Positions 32,691 through 44,722 of a DNA stretch of 64,000 nt are shown here, in pieces. The notes under the pieces are model-generated. The model saw only the letters and a list, made by a program, of their open reading frames with translations, searched no databases and had not been told where the DNA came from. Position numbers and translations under genes: made by a program. The DNA is from Gnetum montanum (lineage: Eukaryota > Streptophyta > Gnetopsida > Gnetales > Gnetaceae), in contig MNCI01022150.1 in the NCBI GenBank assembly GCA_015680685.1, forward strand, positions 84,142 through 148,141, written 5' to 3'. How positions within the stretch are numbered: position 1 is the first letter of the stretch; each line of letters begins with the position of its first letter.

Positions 32691-33385
32691 CCTTGTAGAG
32701 GTGTCTATTAGTCTCCATGAAGTGTTTTTCCTAGTGAAGAAATTGTTGTTTCTTTTGATGGTCCAACCCTTGTGGCATCTCCTGAGTGAGAAGATAGGTG
32801 AGAATGTCATCATACCATTTAGGCTCATTGGACAATTGTTTAGTTATAGCTCTAGCAAGGAGGAGTTTACTAAGAAACATATCAAATAGTGGATCTTCTT
32901 CCTCTTTGTTTTCCATCACAATTGAGACAAGTTATTAGTGACCACATTCTCAGTGCCCTTTCAATCTACCATTGTAAGATCGAATTCCTGCAAGATTACC
33001 AGCCACCGTATGACACAAGGACTCACCGTTGGCTTGTTCATCAAGAAGCAGATGACATTGTGGTCTGTGTGCACAAAAACCTTGTATCCAAGCACATAAT
33101 TCCCCAATTTTTCTAGAGCAACCACCACTGCCATCAACTCTTTTTTGTAGTGGTGTAGTTTAGTTGTGTACCATAATGCTTTGGCTAGCGTAATGGATGT
33201 AATATGGACATTTTGTTGTCATCTAACTATATAAGCATTGCACCCAAAGCATAATTTGATGCATTTTCATGATATAAAATGGTTTGAACTAGTCAAGTGC
33301 TTGTAGGATTGGAGTTTCTACAAGTTTTTCATTTAGCTATTGGAATGCTTTTTCACATTCTATAGTCTAGACAAAGAGAGCATCT
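32691..33385 (-). pseudogene. RNase H and linker of element B
   Basis: Starts near 33380 with WTIECEKAFxxLNEKLVETPILQAL and includes VHTDHNVICFLMNKPTVSP near 33085-33030, then VIRWLVILQEFDLTMVD and KGTENVVTNNLSQL near 32930. This is the usual single Ty3/gypsy RNase H. No second RNase H domain follows, unlike family 2. The linker to integrase (32919-32731) is an open frame of 62 residues containing EEEDPLFDMFLSKLL. Isolated stops occur. Confidence 0.7.
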
Positions 33386-34170
33386 TTCTTTGTTAGTTCC
33401 ACCAATGATTTGCCATCTTAGAGAAATTCTCTATGAATCATTGGTAGTAGCCAGTATGTCCAAGGAATGATTGAACATCTTTGACAATTTTTGGTTGGTA
33501 GGTTATTCCTTGGATGAACCTTATTTTCTCAGTGTCTACCTCAATTCTTGCTTGCAATATTCTATGCCCCAATATAATGCCTTCCTAGACCATTAAGTGA
33601 CATTTTTGCTAATTAAGCTACAAGTTGGTTTTGACACATCATTTTAGCACTTTCTCAAGGTAGTCTAGGGCTTGCTCAAATGTAGCTCCATAAGTGAAGA
33701 AGTCATCCATGAAGACATCCACACCACTTTTGATCTACTATTGAAAAATGCTCAGAACCAGGTGTTGGAATGTAGCATGAGCATTACATACATAAAATGG
33801 CATCTTGTGATATGTAAAAGTCCCCCAAGGACTCATGAATGTTGTCTTCACTTGGTTCTCTAGTGTAGTTTGAATTTGGTTATAGCCACTATAACCATCT
33901 AGAAAATTGTAGTAGCAATGCCTAGATATTGTGTCTAGCACTTGATCAACAAATGACAATGAAAAATGATCTTAAATGTTGTCATATTTAGTAGCCTAAA
34001 ATTGATATAGACCTACCACTTGCCATCCTTCTTTGGCATAATTATGAGTGGACTAACCCACTTACTATCTGCAATGGGATAAATGAACCTCACCTTGAGG
34101 AGTTGCTTGAATTCCTCCTTGATGATCTACTTCAGTTTAGGATTCAATCACCTTTGTGGACGTCTTTTTG
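33386..34170 (-). pseudogene. Reverse transcriptase of element B
   Basis: Minus-strand RT with SFVDQVLDTISRHCYYNFLDGYSGYNQI (33959-33870), TTFMSPWGTFTYHKMPF near 33840, CNAHATFQHLVLSIF to 33738, and GVDVFMDDFFTYG near 33720-33690 with the catalytic Asp pair at 33702-33707 intact. The MPFxLCNAPATFQ and FMDDF wording fits the Athila clade. A CPAS-type stop and frame breaks lie between 33960 and 34170 and after 33690. In a working element it copied the genome RNA inside the particle. Confidence 0.75.
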
Positions 34171-34639
34171 GATTCATGGCTAGATTAGTGTAGATATGAT
34201 GCTGGCATATCCTAGGATCAATCTCTATGAGTTCAAGATATGACCAAGCAAATACTACTGACCATTTTTCAACTACCTTCAATAACATCTTTTTTTTGCT
34301 CTAGAGCAAGATTTGCATTGATTATGACCAACTTCTCATTTTTCAAAAACACATATTCCACTCTAGCCAGTAGCATTGTTAGTTCAAGAGACTCTTACTT
34401 GAAATTTTTAGGAATTTCCAACTCTACCTAGTGAGTATCATCATTTTCATCATCAAAGAGTTTGTGATGAACTTGCTTGAGTGACATATGGGCATGTCAA
34501 GCTCTTAGTTGGTTCCATGCAAAGTGTGCTACTCTCAGAATCAGCGGTTAGTCATTGGGTGTCCTCTTGTTTTGTGGTTTCTACATACAAACACCTTTGG
34601 ATTTCTGCTTTTGGTGCACACTACTTGCATGCAAAGATA

Positions 34640-34910
34640 GATGCTTACTTTATAGCCCAGAGTTTCTGCACACAATTGCACTTAGTATCATTATACACGG
34701 TGCATGGAACTCTCTTCTTCTTGATCTTTCCGAATGCATTTTCTTTACATATTTCTAAGGAAAGATCTCTTATCCCCATTCTTGCATCAACAGTGCTCAG
34801 CCATGCCTTTCCCATGATGATTGGGAAATCCTTGTTATAGTTCTCCACTTTGATCACTAGGAAATTAATGTTGCATTGTTGTGGTTGAGTTGGTAATTCA
34901 CCCTGCATAG
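34640..34910 (-). pseudogene. Retropepsin protease of element B, C-terminal part
   Basis: An 87-residue open frame (34908-34645) reads NINFLVIKVENYNKDFPIIMGKAWLSTVDA, then DLSLEICKENAFG. This is the end of a retropepsin: the PIIMGKAWL segment is the conserved flap-distal strand (family PVILGRPWL) and the LSLEI follows as in the family's LTL-I/V strand. The catalytic Asp segment would lie just right of 34908, where the frame is broken, and I cannot assign it. Confidence 0.65.
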
Positions 34911-36062
34911 GTGGATCAGGTGGTAGCTAGGTGGGTGGAGGAGGAACATGTGCAAGCATAGGAGGGGAATAAGGTAAGAGGTAACATCCCATCTTTCATG
35001 TGGAGAATGACTTTGATAATAACTAGAAAGATAGTAGTGTGATTGAAAAGTAGAAATGTGACTAGAGGAGTCATGTGGAGGTAGGGGTTGTTGAACGTAG
35101 TAACCATAAGGATTAGACTATTAGTAAGCATGTTGCTACCTTGGTGGTTCTAGTGCCCATGATTGTGATTGCTGCCACTATTGATACTACTCATATGGTT
35201 GCAATGGAGCCCCACTTAGATAATATTGCTATTGTTGGTGGAACTACCTGAAATTACCTTGAGGATAAAGTAATCTTCTGGATGTTTACCTTTGTGTTAG
35301 ATGTGGATTTAAAGCATACACCCCATACTCCTGTAGATGTGACACTATGGGGCAACATCCCTTAGGATGTTCATATTGATAGATGTCACACCCACCATCA
35401 TCATCTAATTCACTTTTTGCAACCTCTTCTATCGCAAAAATCTTGCCCTTACCTTTTTGATAGGCATGTTCAACTTCATTACACCTCCTGCGCTCATGAT
35501 CACTACCTTGTTCTTTGAACTCTTCAAAAATTTTTAGGATAGCTTGAAGTCTGCTATCCATGGAGTCCCATAACTGATCAACCTTGACCATAATTTTAGA
35601 TTGAAATTTTTGGAGTCGTAAGGTTTTTCTATTTACCACCTCATCAAATGCACATTCATCCTCACTATTGTAGAATCAAACCTCCCTCTTGTGAATGGAA
35701 TGGTCACGGTTATATTCTTTTACACTTTCTCTTTTTCTTAATTCACCCTCCTCTTTAGCTACCTGCTTGATTAATCTTTGTATCTAATGGGCACTTAATG
35801 CTGATAGTCGCCCTTGGGCATAGACACCAAGGGTTCTCCTCATTTCTGATCTAAGTCCATATACAATGTGGCAAAGTTGATCCAATTGAGAATAACAATG
35901 GCCAAGAAATTTATGCATCAAGGAATAATATTGGCCAATGACAGCATCCAAGAGTTCATGTGTTCCTTGTTTCCATCCTTGGATTTTCCTTCTAAAGTTG
36001 GACACTCTAGAGTATGTTTGATATTTATCATTAAACAATTCAAGCATGGTACTCCATCATCT
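34911..36062 (-). pseudogene. gag of element B, middle and C-terminal part
   Basis: Two open frames: 87 residues (36047-35784) with MLELFNDKYQTYSRVSNFRRKIQGW, then QYYSLMHKFLGHCYSQLDQL and SEMRRTLGVYAQGRL, the retrotransposon gag domain; and 117 residues (35639-35286) with LWDSMDSRLQAILKIFEEF, a helical stretch, then GGCDIYQYEHPKGCCPIVSHLQEYGVYALN, a knuckle-like segment in which the second Cys reads Tyr. Below 35280 it becomes Tyr/Gln/Pro-rich and broken. The N-terminal gag is missing from this strand: the reading ends at about 36062, where the same gag appears inverted. Confidence 0.75.
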
Positions 36063-36458
36063 GATAGATTTTGATGAATCCTTGCTAGCCACTAAGAGCC
36101 TAATGCATATCATAAAAGCAGTTAAGATATCTTGTAGGCATCACAAAAAGAGTCATCTACCTAAGCTTGACATGAATAATATTCCTAAATTTGCAAGAGA
36201 CTATAATTCATATCCACAATGTCATTTACAAGCCTTCCATGATGCTTGTGCTTTCTACAACATTGAAAGTGGATGTCAAAAGCTTACACTCTTTCCTAGG
36301 ACACTAATTGATAGAGCCAACGTGTGGTATAGATCATTGAGACCAAATTCAATTCGATGATGGTCTGTAATGCTGGAGCTATTCAACAAGAAATACCAAA
36401 CCTATGCAAGAGTGTCCAATTTAAGGAGATAGATCCAAGAGTGGCAGTAAGAACAACA
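36063..36458 (+). pseudogene. Inverted gag N-terminal segment inside element B
   Basis: This piece of gag lies on the plus strand, opposite to the rest of element B. It reads DESLLATKSLMH, then MNNIPKFARDYNSYPQCHLQAF, RTLIDRANVWYRSLRPNSIR (to 36357), then a stop and MLELFNKKYQTYARVSNLRR near 36370-36430. The last 100 bp repeat, in inverse orientation, the gag segment at 35962-36062. The result is an inverted repeat with a 293-bp spacer. To the right it joins the truncated 5' LTR near 36456, with ACATATAGTG-like sequence at the join. Element A shows the normal collinear order, so this is a rearrangement. Confidence 0.8.
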
Positions 36459-36890
36459 TATAGTGTTGCTAGGCTACCAAACGTTAAACATTGTTGGGTT
36501 ACTAAGTAGTATATGTATGCTCAAAGTGGTCATGCTTGTATTCATTAACAATTGGAACTAAATTGCTCAATTTAAATGCATTAAAGTAAAGTGCATTAAA
36601 TAAAACATTAATCTACTCTCAGTGCTATAGGTACATCAATATTCGAACAAAGAACCATATACACTTAGACTCTTTCTGCAGGCACTTCGAAAATATTCTA
36701 ACTTTGGAGAAAATAAACTGTAAGAGCTTCACTACTTTGGCTGAAAATTGAAAAATCATGCTAAATTAAGAGCCCAGGTGCTATATTTATAGGCCAACAT
36801 ATACCCCTCGACATTGGATACCTAATGTCGCATCTGGACCGTAACGTTAGATACCTAACGTTGAAGCAGACGAAGAAACATGTTTCATCA
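36456..36890 (-). mobile_element. 5' LTR of element B, truncated
   Basis: 435 bp, aligning with about 29248-29744 of the left LTR. It ends with TTTCATCA at 36890. It lacks the last 340 bp or so of the LTR (on the minus strand) and a 51-bp block. Palindromes are at 36809-36830 (CGACATT, loop GGATACCT, AATGTCG) and 36843-36862 (AACGTTA, loop GATACC, TAACGTT). The TATA box CCTATAAATATAG is at 36793-36781 on the minus strand. Confidence 0.75.
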
Positions 36891-36895
36891 ACATT
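36891..36895. repeat. Target site duplication of element B, right copy
   Basis: ACATT immediately after the LTR end, identical to the left flank at 28902-28906. Confidence 0.8.
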
Positions 36896-37079
36896 TAATT
36901 CAAAAAGCTACTTTCTTCCACAAAGGTAATACTTCATGATGATGGATTTCTTCTTGGAACACTTAACATGGAAAGAACTAGACCATTTGCAACTATGAGA
37001 AGCTATGAAATGGAAAGTATTAAGTTAAACTCTAGGACATGTTAGATTGTAGCATTTGTAAAGAGGTTCCTTTAAAAAA

Positions 37080-40000
37080 GATGAATGATGAGAATGTTAT
37101 TAATTATTCTTTATACAAGGAATCATATGAATCAATCCTATAATTTATATAATGAGTTTCTTCTTATACATCAACTGCAATGTCTATCTATTCATCTTAT
37201 AATGTCTATTGAGGGATCTCCCATAATCACTTCACTTAAATCAAAAAACAAATCAAAGTCACGACATAAGAGAGACGTTCAAGTTATGAATAAAGGAATC
37301 AAGGTAACAAAGATATAGAGGGGATATTTTCATCCTAATTTCTCAATAAGCTTTCAAATCAACATTAAATAATGCAATTAGGCTCTTGACAAGTTTAGTA
37401 AGGGTATGAGTATGAAGTATGTTAAGGAATTTCTTTTCTAAATGACAAAAGATCTTGTTACTATATTACATGATTGTATATTGATTTTCTATAGGATTTC
37501 TAGTGGTAAGAACTTTACATTGGAAAATGAAATTGAACTCCTTGCTAAAGATGTACATTTTTGAATTCTAGCTGGATAGCACTTAATTCAAGTAGCCGAG
37601 ATTTTACTAGAGAGATATAATTTGGAATAGGCTATTAACAATCTTTATTGAATTCATCATGCTAAGTTTCAAAAAGAAAAAATAATAGTTTCAATAATTG
37701 AGAATATTTGTTATTCTCAGAATTAGTTACAAGGAATAAAATATGATCCATGATACATAGAGATGTTAAGACATGCTAGAAGCTACCTGTCACAGAATAA
37801 CATTTGTAAACTATCAAGTAGAGGAATTACAAAAGAGCTAGATTCTATTTACTATAGCTTAAGTTTATCATTAAGTGAGTTAGTTATATTGATTTCAAAT
37901 CATAAGATCTTTGAGTACAGTCATAACTTGTTCATGATATTATTATCTTGTATTATATTATCTTTTTTATTTCTTAAGTTACAATGTATTGACATTCAGG
38001 GCTCTATAGAAAAGAAAAATCTTTCTTCATGTTAACAATGCACTCTTTAAGAAGTGGAATGAAATACTCACTATGTATCAAATTGGTATATTGCAATGTC
38101 ATTCCATGATTTTATCAAATGAAAATTTCAAAAACATGACATATTTGAGTGCATATCTTTTCCAACCCTACAATTTTTGCGCTCATATGAAATTATAAAA
38201 AAGTGTTTACATGATACTTAGTAGAAAGCTATGCTTCAAACATCTCAAGGAAAATAATGATCCTTGTAAATTAATAATAAATAGAATGATCACACTAAAA
38301 TAGAAATGCAACTTAGATGAAGCACTTGCATTCATGAAAACTAGTTCTTGTGCTATTTTTTGTTAGTAGAGATTCATTGATTGAACAAAGCACATATCTA
38401 AATGTGGACAATGGTTGCACTATATATTTGAATTATAATAATTTAATATTCATTTTTTCAATTTCATCATATTTAAATTATTTTTTCAAACATATAATTT
38501 ATAACTATGAATGTTATCATATGTATTCAGTTAATGATTATATGTTCATGAGTCTGCTTAGTAATGTAAAGTTTGCTAAAGGCAAACTAAAGCTTAAGCC
38601 TTCAGTATAGTCAATGCTGCATTAGCACTTGAAGTCTCTAGCTTTATAGGAAATAATGGTCACAACCATATAGAAAATTGATATTTTATTTTATTTTATT
38701 TTATTTGCTATAGGTAGAATCCAAAGTTCGTAGATCTTACATTATAGAAATATGAGAAGGAATTTTCCTCCATGAAGAAATTGGTTGTCTACTATTTAAT
38801 GGATTTTGAAAACATAACTATTAAAGACTGTTTTTAGTTTTTTAATGAATTTATATGAATTTATTCAATGGACAATCACTATGTTCTCTAAAGTAGTTAT
38901 AAATATTGACATAGAAAACTATCATTTATTTAAATTTTCTATAAATGACTTTAAGAACTGTATCCATAATAATATCTTCTTTAGATATTTTTTAAGTTAC
39001 CTTTACAAGAAAAAAATAATATATATTTTGATTTACTGTTTCTTCATAATGATAGAATTACTAGAATTACTAGAAGCATTTGAAGATAGTGATTGCAATA
39101 TCAAGGAAAAGAATACAGTTGATGTGGAATTAGTGAAAGATATCCCTCTAAATGTTATTGTTCTAGAAGCTGTAGATTACAATCACATAAATTAGTTAAA
39201 TTTTGGAGCAAGCTAATCAACTTTGTTTTAATGAATGATGAAATGATTACAAATGGCATCTCCTTTATCATACCATTATTCTATTTCAATAGCCTACTTA
39301 TAGGATTTTGTGGATACAAAGACATCAGTGTTATATCTATGCATGATGATGATCTACATTTCTTCTTAACGTCTACAATAGCCAAGCTTTTAAATGCAAC
39401 GAATGAGAATTTTTTTTGTGTTAAATATGATGAACATTAATATTGGAATATTTTGGAAATTAAAGATATATATAAGAATATAGTTATAAGTTTGAAAGAT
39501 AGGTCAACTAATAAGGTATGTGAAGATATACTAAAGAAAGCCTATAATTTGTATCTATTAAAATTTCTTTTTGGTTAATAATACATTTATCATGAACAAG
39601 AGAGTTATGTCTTAGATGATGATGACAAGAAAAATCAACAAGAAGAACCAAAAGATGATGCTATTTCCAAATAGGTGGCACTTGTAATTCCTCATTCACA
39701 TTTAATTTTTTATTATAAACATAATATTATATGATACTACTTATTAATACAAGAAATTGAGAATGTCAAAGAAAAGGAAGTTGAGGAGGAGACACAAGAT
39801 TAAGATGAGGACTTGGTAAGCTTATATGTTTATCAAAGTAATTAATGTAAAAGGAAATTTCTTTAGTAAGGTAATAAGTCAAAATCTTGAATTTTACTTT
39901 TTGTTTAGGAAATGTCTTTTAAAACCCTTGGTTGAACCATAGTAAGTAGAGGTTTCGCAAGTAAGTGTAAAGAAACTATAATATAGTATGTTAAATTTAA

Positions 40001-40440
40001 GACTTAATATTTAATTAATAATTGTTACAATTGATTTTAATATCTATGTTTTAGGAAAGAAGTCCACCATCATTGAAGGTTCTAAAAAAATGAGTATAAA
40101 GACATTGAAGAAACTAAAAATAAAGTGTTGAGACAAAATTTGAAAAATAATTGTCATGTAATTTTATATTTAGAGATATACTCAATTGTATATATAATTT
40201 TATGTAGGTTTGTATAGATGAGAATGAAAATGTAATAACAAAAGTATGATTTCATATTTTATTCTATCACATCATTATAAATCAAGAAAATGATAGAGTT
40301 ACTATATATAACTAGGCATTGATTACATTAATAATCTTATGTTAATTCATTTCTTGATATCTATCCTCTTAACATAGTTTCAATATATTTAACATGTATG
40401 CTTTAATTTCTATTCATTAGATAAATTAAAAGAAATACTT
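37080..40440 (+). pseudogene. Unidentified decayed gene-like sequence upstream of a Ulp1 domain
   Basis: I do not recognise this protein. Open plus-strand stretches include 37763-38035 (MLRHARSYLSQNNICKLSSRGITKELDSIYY), 38845-39195 (LLELLEAFEDSDCNIKEKN, DVELVKDIPLNVIVLEAVDYN) and 39231-39440 (MHDDDLHFFLTSTIAKLLNATNENFFCVKYDEH). Acidic pieces follow near 39600-39660 (LDDDDKKNQQEEPKDDA) and 39760-39805 (EIENVKEKEVEEETQD), the latter next to a GTAAGC donor-like and a TTTAG acceptor-like site (39817-39909), as if an intron lay there. No retrotransposon motif is visible. With the Ulp1 domain downstream on the same strand, it may be one transposon-borne or host gene. Confidence 0.4.
38684..38705. 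repeat. TTTTA microsatellite
   Basis: A short run of about four to five TTTTA units inside the gene-like region, marking noncoding (intron-like) sequence there. Confidence 0.7.
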
Positions 40441-41110
40441 CAAAGAGGTAATGAATTGAAATTTATAATGTAGTGTGTTTGCCAAAATACTCTATTAAGG
40501 TATTACTTTTGGTGGATGGTGATGCTATCATAGGAAAATATTTAACAAATTTAAGATCAAAACAAGAGATAGAAAATATAATATTCAAATATTATTTGAA
40601 AAAGATGTAATCAATCCTAGAAGTTTATTCAATGTCTTATTTTGTTGATTCATCGTTATTATCCAAATTTAGTAAAACATATAAAGTAGAAGATGGAAAA
40701 TTAAAATTAAGACAAAGTATCGTAACCCTTATACAGCAAGGAGGCATTATGTTTAACAGCTACTAAAAAATATTTTTTTTAGTAAACATCAAGATTGGGA
40801 GAAGTATGTTTCCTTGGGTTATTATTATTGATATATTGGCAAGTGTAATATTAATCATGGATCCTCTTTATAGTAATATTAAATGTACCGAGCAAATTGA
40901 TATTATTTACTAGTACCTTGAAGAGGAGTGAATTGTGCAAAATAGAGAGTATCTATTTCATTAGGAACTATGAAGATAATTCTTTCATAGAAATATATTA
41001 GGGTAGAGAAATGGATATGACTATGGTATTTATGTCTTGGTTTATATAATAAACATTATAGTAGAAGAAAAATATTATTTAAGACATTAGATGTACTAAT
41101 GTACAAAAGG
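40441..41110 (+). pseudogene. Dead Ulp1/C48 cysteine protease domain
   Basis: Ulp1-type proteases cut SUMO or related conjugates; plant transposons of the Mutator group often carry such domains. Here FPWVIIIDI-ASVILIMDPLYS near 40806-40870 matches the HWxLxVID...DSL core. The catalytic His position reads Pro (codon 40812-40814), while the Asp is kept (40860-40862), 16 residues later as in the family. In another frame, stop-RNGYDYGIYVLVYI near 41005-41045 matches QRNGYDCGIYVL: the oxyanion-hole Gln is a TAG stop (41005-41007) and the catalytic Cys is Tyr (41023-41025). Spacing from Asp to Cys is about 54 residues, normal for the fold. Upstream, VCLPKYSIKVLLLVDGDAIIGKY belongs to the same reading. 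Three of four key residues are lost. Confidence 0.7.
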
Positions 41111-43358
41111 AGAATCCTATGTGATATATTAAATATCTTTCATTGGCATACAAGATGGTTATAATATTAAATAACTATCTATAATTTCATTTTGTTATTT
41201 CTCATTCAACAAGTTTATTAGTCATATTAAAATTTTTTAATATTTATTTGGTTTCAGATTTATTATGATGAATACTATAATTTTTAATATGCATTATCAA
41301 TATGTTAACATCTAAAAATCAATTTTGATATATCTTAAATTGAAATAATGATATGATTAACTGATGTATGTATTGTTAATACTTGTATATATAAATGAGA
41401 AAATATAAAGAAGAAAAATAGTCATATTGGACTTAAACGAGGTTATTGTAAGGGATGTATAGTTTTCAAATGCAGAAGAATTAAAGATGTTCACAAGAAA
41501 TATGATGTCATACTCGGGAAAAAGTACTACTATATTCAACTTGGTATGCATGAGTCTCTTAGTTAATTAAAGAAGGAAGGATTTGAATATGCATTCTAGT
41601 CTTTAGCTTAGTTGATAATGTAGAAAGAATAATAAATTACCTTATTAATGATCTTGATGTAGAACCTAAATTCACTTAGTGTCAAACACAATGTAAAAAA
41701 CTTTATCATAAAGAAACTATGCTTCCAATTTTTCAAAAACCTTTACGATGCTTTTTCAAAATATATGGCAATTAGTATGGACAAGAGGATGTTATCATAG
41801 TTAATGACAGAATGATAAAATTCTTGATGAGGAAAAGGAAACTTCATTTAGGCTAGAAAATATGATCCAAAGAGTGATATAGATAACTACCTTCTTAGGA
41901 AGTTACTACCATCTCTTTTAAATCCCATTAGTAATTAGTTCAGCATTGAGGAACTATTAAGTTCCAATGCATAACTTGTAAATATTATTGAATATCTTTT
42001 TTGAATTATGATAGAAAATGGATTATCTTTTTAGGAAGTTATTCATGATCTCATTGTTGATCTCACTTATGATCAATTTATTACCATTGCTAAACTTTCA
42101 GTAGTCAATAAATATCTTTATAATCATATTGAATATCTTTATATAGATATTTACTTTTATCATTTTAGGAAGTTAAATTATTAAATTAATTAGTCTCTTA
42201 ACGAAAATTATGTATGAGCATAACATGATCCTCAATTCAATAAAAATTTAGTCTGTTGTTCATTATGCTAGGATAATTGATAATTAAAGCATAATAGAAG
42301 AATTTACATTAACTGAAAGATTTTATAAATCAATTTAAGCTAAAAAGATAAATAAGTTTTATTATATCATAATAAAAAATCCCAACCATAAGAATGTGAA
42401 ATACTAATTTTTACAATAATGTAGAAATGTTAGTTGTACAATGAATTTAATATGATGGATTTTGATATAATTAAGAGTTTGAAATGAAAATATTCCAAAT
42501 ATAACAAAAACCTTTCTTTAAAGTTGTCTACCAACATCCCAATCCTTACTATTTTAACTTCATCTTTATCCTTCATTTAAATGACTAGTTGCAATGGAGG
42601 AACCTAGAAGATAACACTATGTTACTAATGATTGCTCAATTCTATCGATGCTTATGATAGCACTGATGAGAATAGGACTTGAAGAAACTGCCACTCACTA
42701 TAAGATGGCTGATGAGGTGTCTAGGTCCTACCAACTCACTAAAGCCCAACTTCATAAGAATATTTTATAGAAGCATATCATGAGGCAATAAAAAAAAGGG
42801 GACCACTGTCCCATTGACATCATAATTAGAGAAGGAGGATATCGATTATCATTCCAGTCAATCTTAATGCAAAACTTCTCCTTCCTTTACTACAACTGAC
42901 ATGCAAAATCCATGGTTACATTTAGCCTTGAAAACTAGACAAAAAATAAAAAAGAAAGAGTAGGACCTAATACAAGAAGGACCTTCAGTCTTAGATCTTT
43001 TAGTAGGTCACCTGGAGATAATTAAAGGGGTCATGGAAGAAGAGTAAGTTAGCATGACTCTCCTAGTTCTTCATCATTTTCATCATCCTTATTGTTAGGC
43101 TCTATTAGGATTAGGATGGCCAAGAAAGAAGGGGTAATGATAGATAACCTAGTGAAGATGAACATGCTTAAGAAATAGGGCATAGACATGAGAGAATGCC
43201 TAGTAGGTAATATCAAATGGGCATGGTCATGAGGACCATGATTAATGAGACACTATGATGAACCTTTTTGTGTTATAAGAAGTATGATAAATATTAAGGA
43301 GACATGTATATGTAGCAACTAGGCATCAAAGGGGTAGTTGAATCAAATGAGTAGAAAT
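41111..43358. other. AT-rich, partly gene-like sequence before element C
   Basis: Very AT-rich. Weak plus-strand readings near 41600-42150 (KPLRCFFKIYGN, EDVIIVNDRMIKFLMRKRKLH, then DNYLLRKLLPSLLNPISN) cannot be named. Near 42590-43080 a plus-strand reading MEEPRR... ITHYKMADEVSRSYQLTKAQLHKNI is followed by a Ser-rich SPSSSSFSSS stretch that recalls the Ser-rich N-terminal gag of element A, so element C may begin near 42600. No LTR is found. Confidence 0.35.
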
Positions 43359-43554
43359 AAGCAATATTCCTAAGTTTGAAGACAACCATAATGCTAATCC
43401 ATAACATTATTTGCAAACTTTTCCATAATTTTTGCATCTTACAAAATATAGAAAAATAAATGGAAAAAGTTAAAGCTAATTTTAAGGATACTCATCAAAG
43501 AAGCTAAATGTTGGTACTGATCCTTCACACTGATGGTCTAGTTCAATGGTACGT

Positions 43555-44722
43555 ACTTGATGTTGATTAACTATGCATCTAAGATGCTCATGAGGGCCCT
43601 TGTGGAAGTCACTATGCTAGGAGACACATAACCATTAAAATCCTCATGATAGGGTATTACTAGCCAACACTTTTTAGGGATGCTCACCACTTATTCTACT
43701 CCCGTGAATGCTGCCAATGTGATGGTGGAATGACTACTCATATGGAGGCACCTCTGTAGTGGATCCAACCACTAGAGTCCTTCTATATTTGGGGCATTCA
43801 CTTCATGGATTCCATCACTCCCATGTTGAATTAAAGGTGTACATCATAGTCACTATTAACTAAAGTATGAAATGGGTGGAAGCTACAATTGTCACTAATT
43901 GCACATATTCTATGGCTATTTGGTTTGTACAACAATATGTTGTAAATCGGTTTGGGCTACCATGTGCGCTTATTTTTGATAGGAGAACTTATTTCAAAAG
44001 CACTACCTTTCAAAAGATCATGTAATGCTTGGGGGTTGAACATAAATTAATAATTTCCTATCACCCCCAAGCCAATGGTTAGGAAGAGGTTACAAATAGG
44101 GAAATAACAAAAATACTAACCCAAACTATTAGTAAATATAGGAGGGACTAGAGCACAAAACTCAAAGATGCCCTTTGGGCCTATTGCTCCACTTGAAAAC
44201 TTCCTATTAGCTACTCTCCCTATGAGCTTGTGTACACGAAATTACCAATACTTCCAATCCAAACAAATCTTTGTACACTATCAACAACATCTGACCTTGA
44301 CAAAAAGAAAAATTAATGAACCTTAACTTGCTAGACGAGAATCAATTGGTGGCCCTATCATCTAACAAAGTGCACAAGGCATTCAACAAGCAATGACATG
44401 ACCTTAGAATCAGAAAAGTAAAATTTCAATTGAGAGATAGGATCATATACTAGAATCCCACACACGTGCCACAAAGAACTAAGTTCTAAACATTGTGGGA
44501 AGGGCCTTATATTATCTATGAAACCTTTCCTTCTAGGCCCATGTTAATATACAAACCTAAAATCCCAAACAACAAGTTATTGGTCAACATGCAACAACTT
44601 AAACCTTTCCATGAACCTAAGAGAGCCAGTGACCAAGACACATTAATGGATGGACATGTGCACTCAATTTTTCATATCTCCTCCTTCCAACTTAGTTGTG
44701 GGGGAGATGACCATCCATGCTA
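43555..44722 (+). pseudogene. Integrase of element C, first catalytic Asp lost
   Basis: It carries the clearest zinc-binding head in the window near 43580-43730: CHEGPCGGHYAGRH-like, then YYxPTLFRDAHHLF and CCQCD. The core reads FYIWGIHFMDSITPM, with His (codon 43799-43801) where B has the first catalytic Asp. Then KWVEATIVTNCTYSMAIWFVQQYVVNRFGLPCALIFD (second Asp present), VEHKLIISYHPQANG-stop-EEVTN (third residue present), DALWAYCSTWKLPISYSPYELVY near 44170-44230, and a 76-residue open end (44493-44720) with MWEGPYIIYETFPSRPMLIY and CGGDDHPC. It supplies the segment deleted from element B. Confidence 0.75.

Larger units (their letters stand above)
28907..36890 (-). mobile_element. Family 1 (Athila-like) element B, bounded by both LTRs
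   Basis: An 8-kb minus-strand retrotransposon with a left (3') LTR at 28907-29744 and a shortened right (5') LTR at about 36456-36890. It has ACATT target duplications on both sides. Right to left: rearranged gag, protease, RT, RNase H, integrase, then 2 kb of noncoding sequence. The two LTRs differ by many point changes and a 51-bp gap, so insertion is old. The 5' part is rearranged: the gag N-terminal segment is inverted, and the primer site and about half of the 5' LTR are missing. It cannot be autonomous. Confidence 0.85.
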
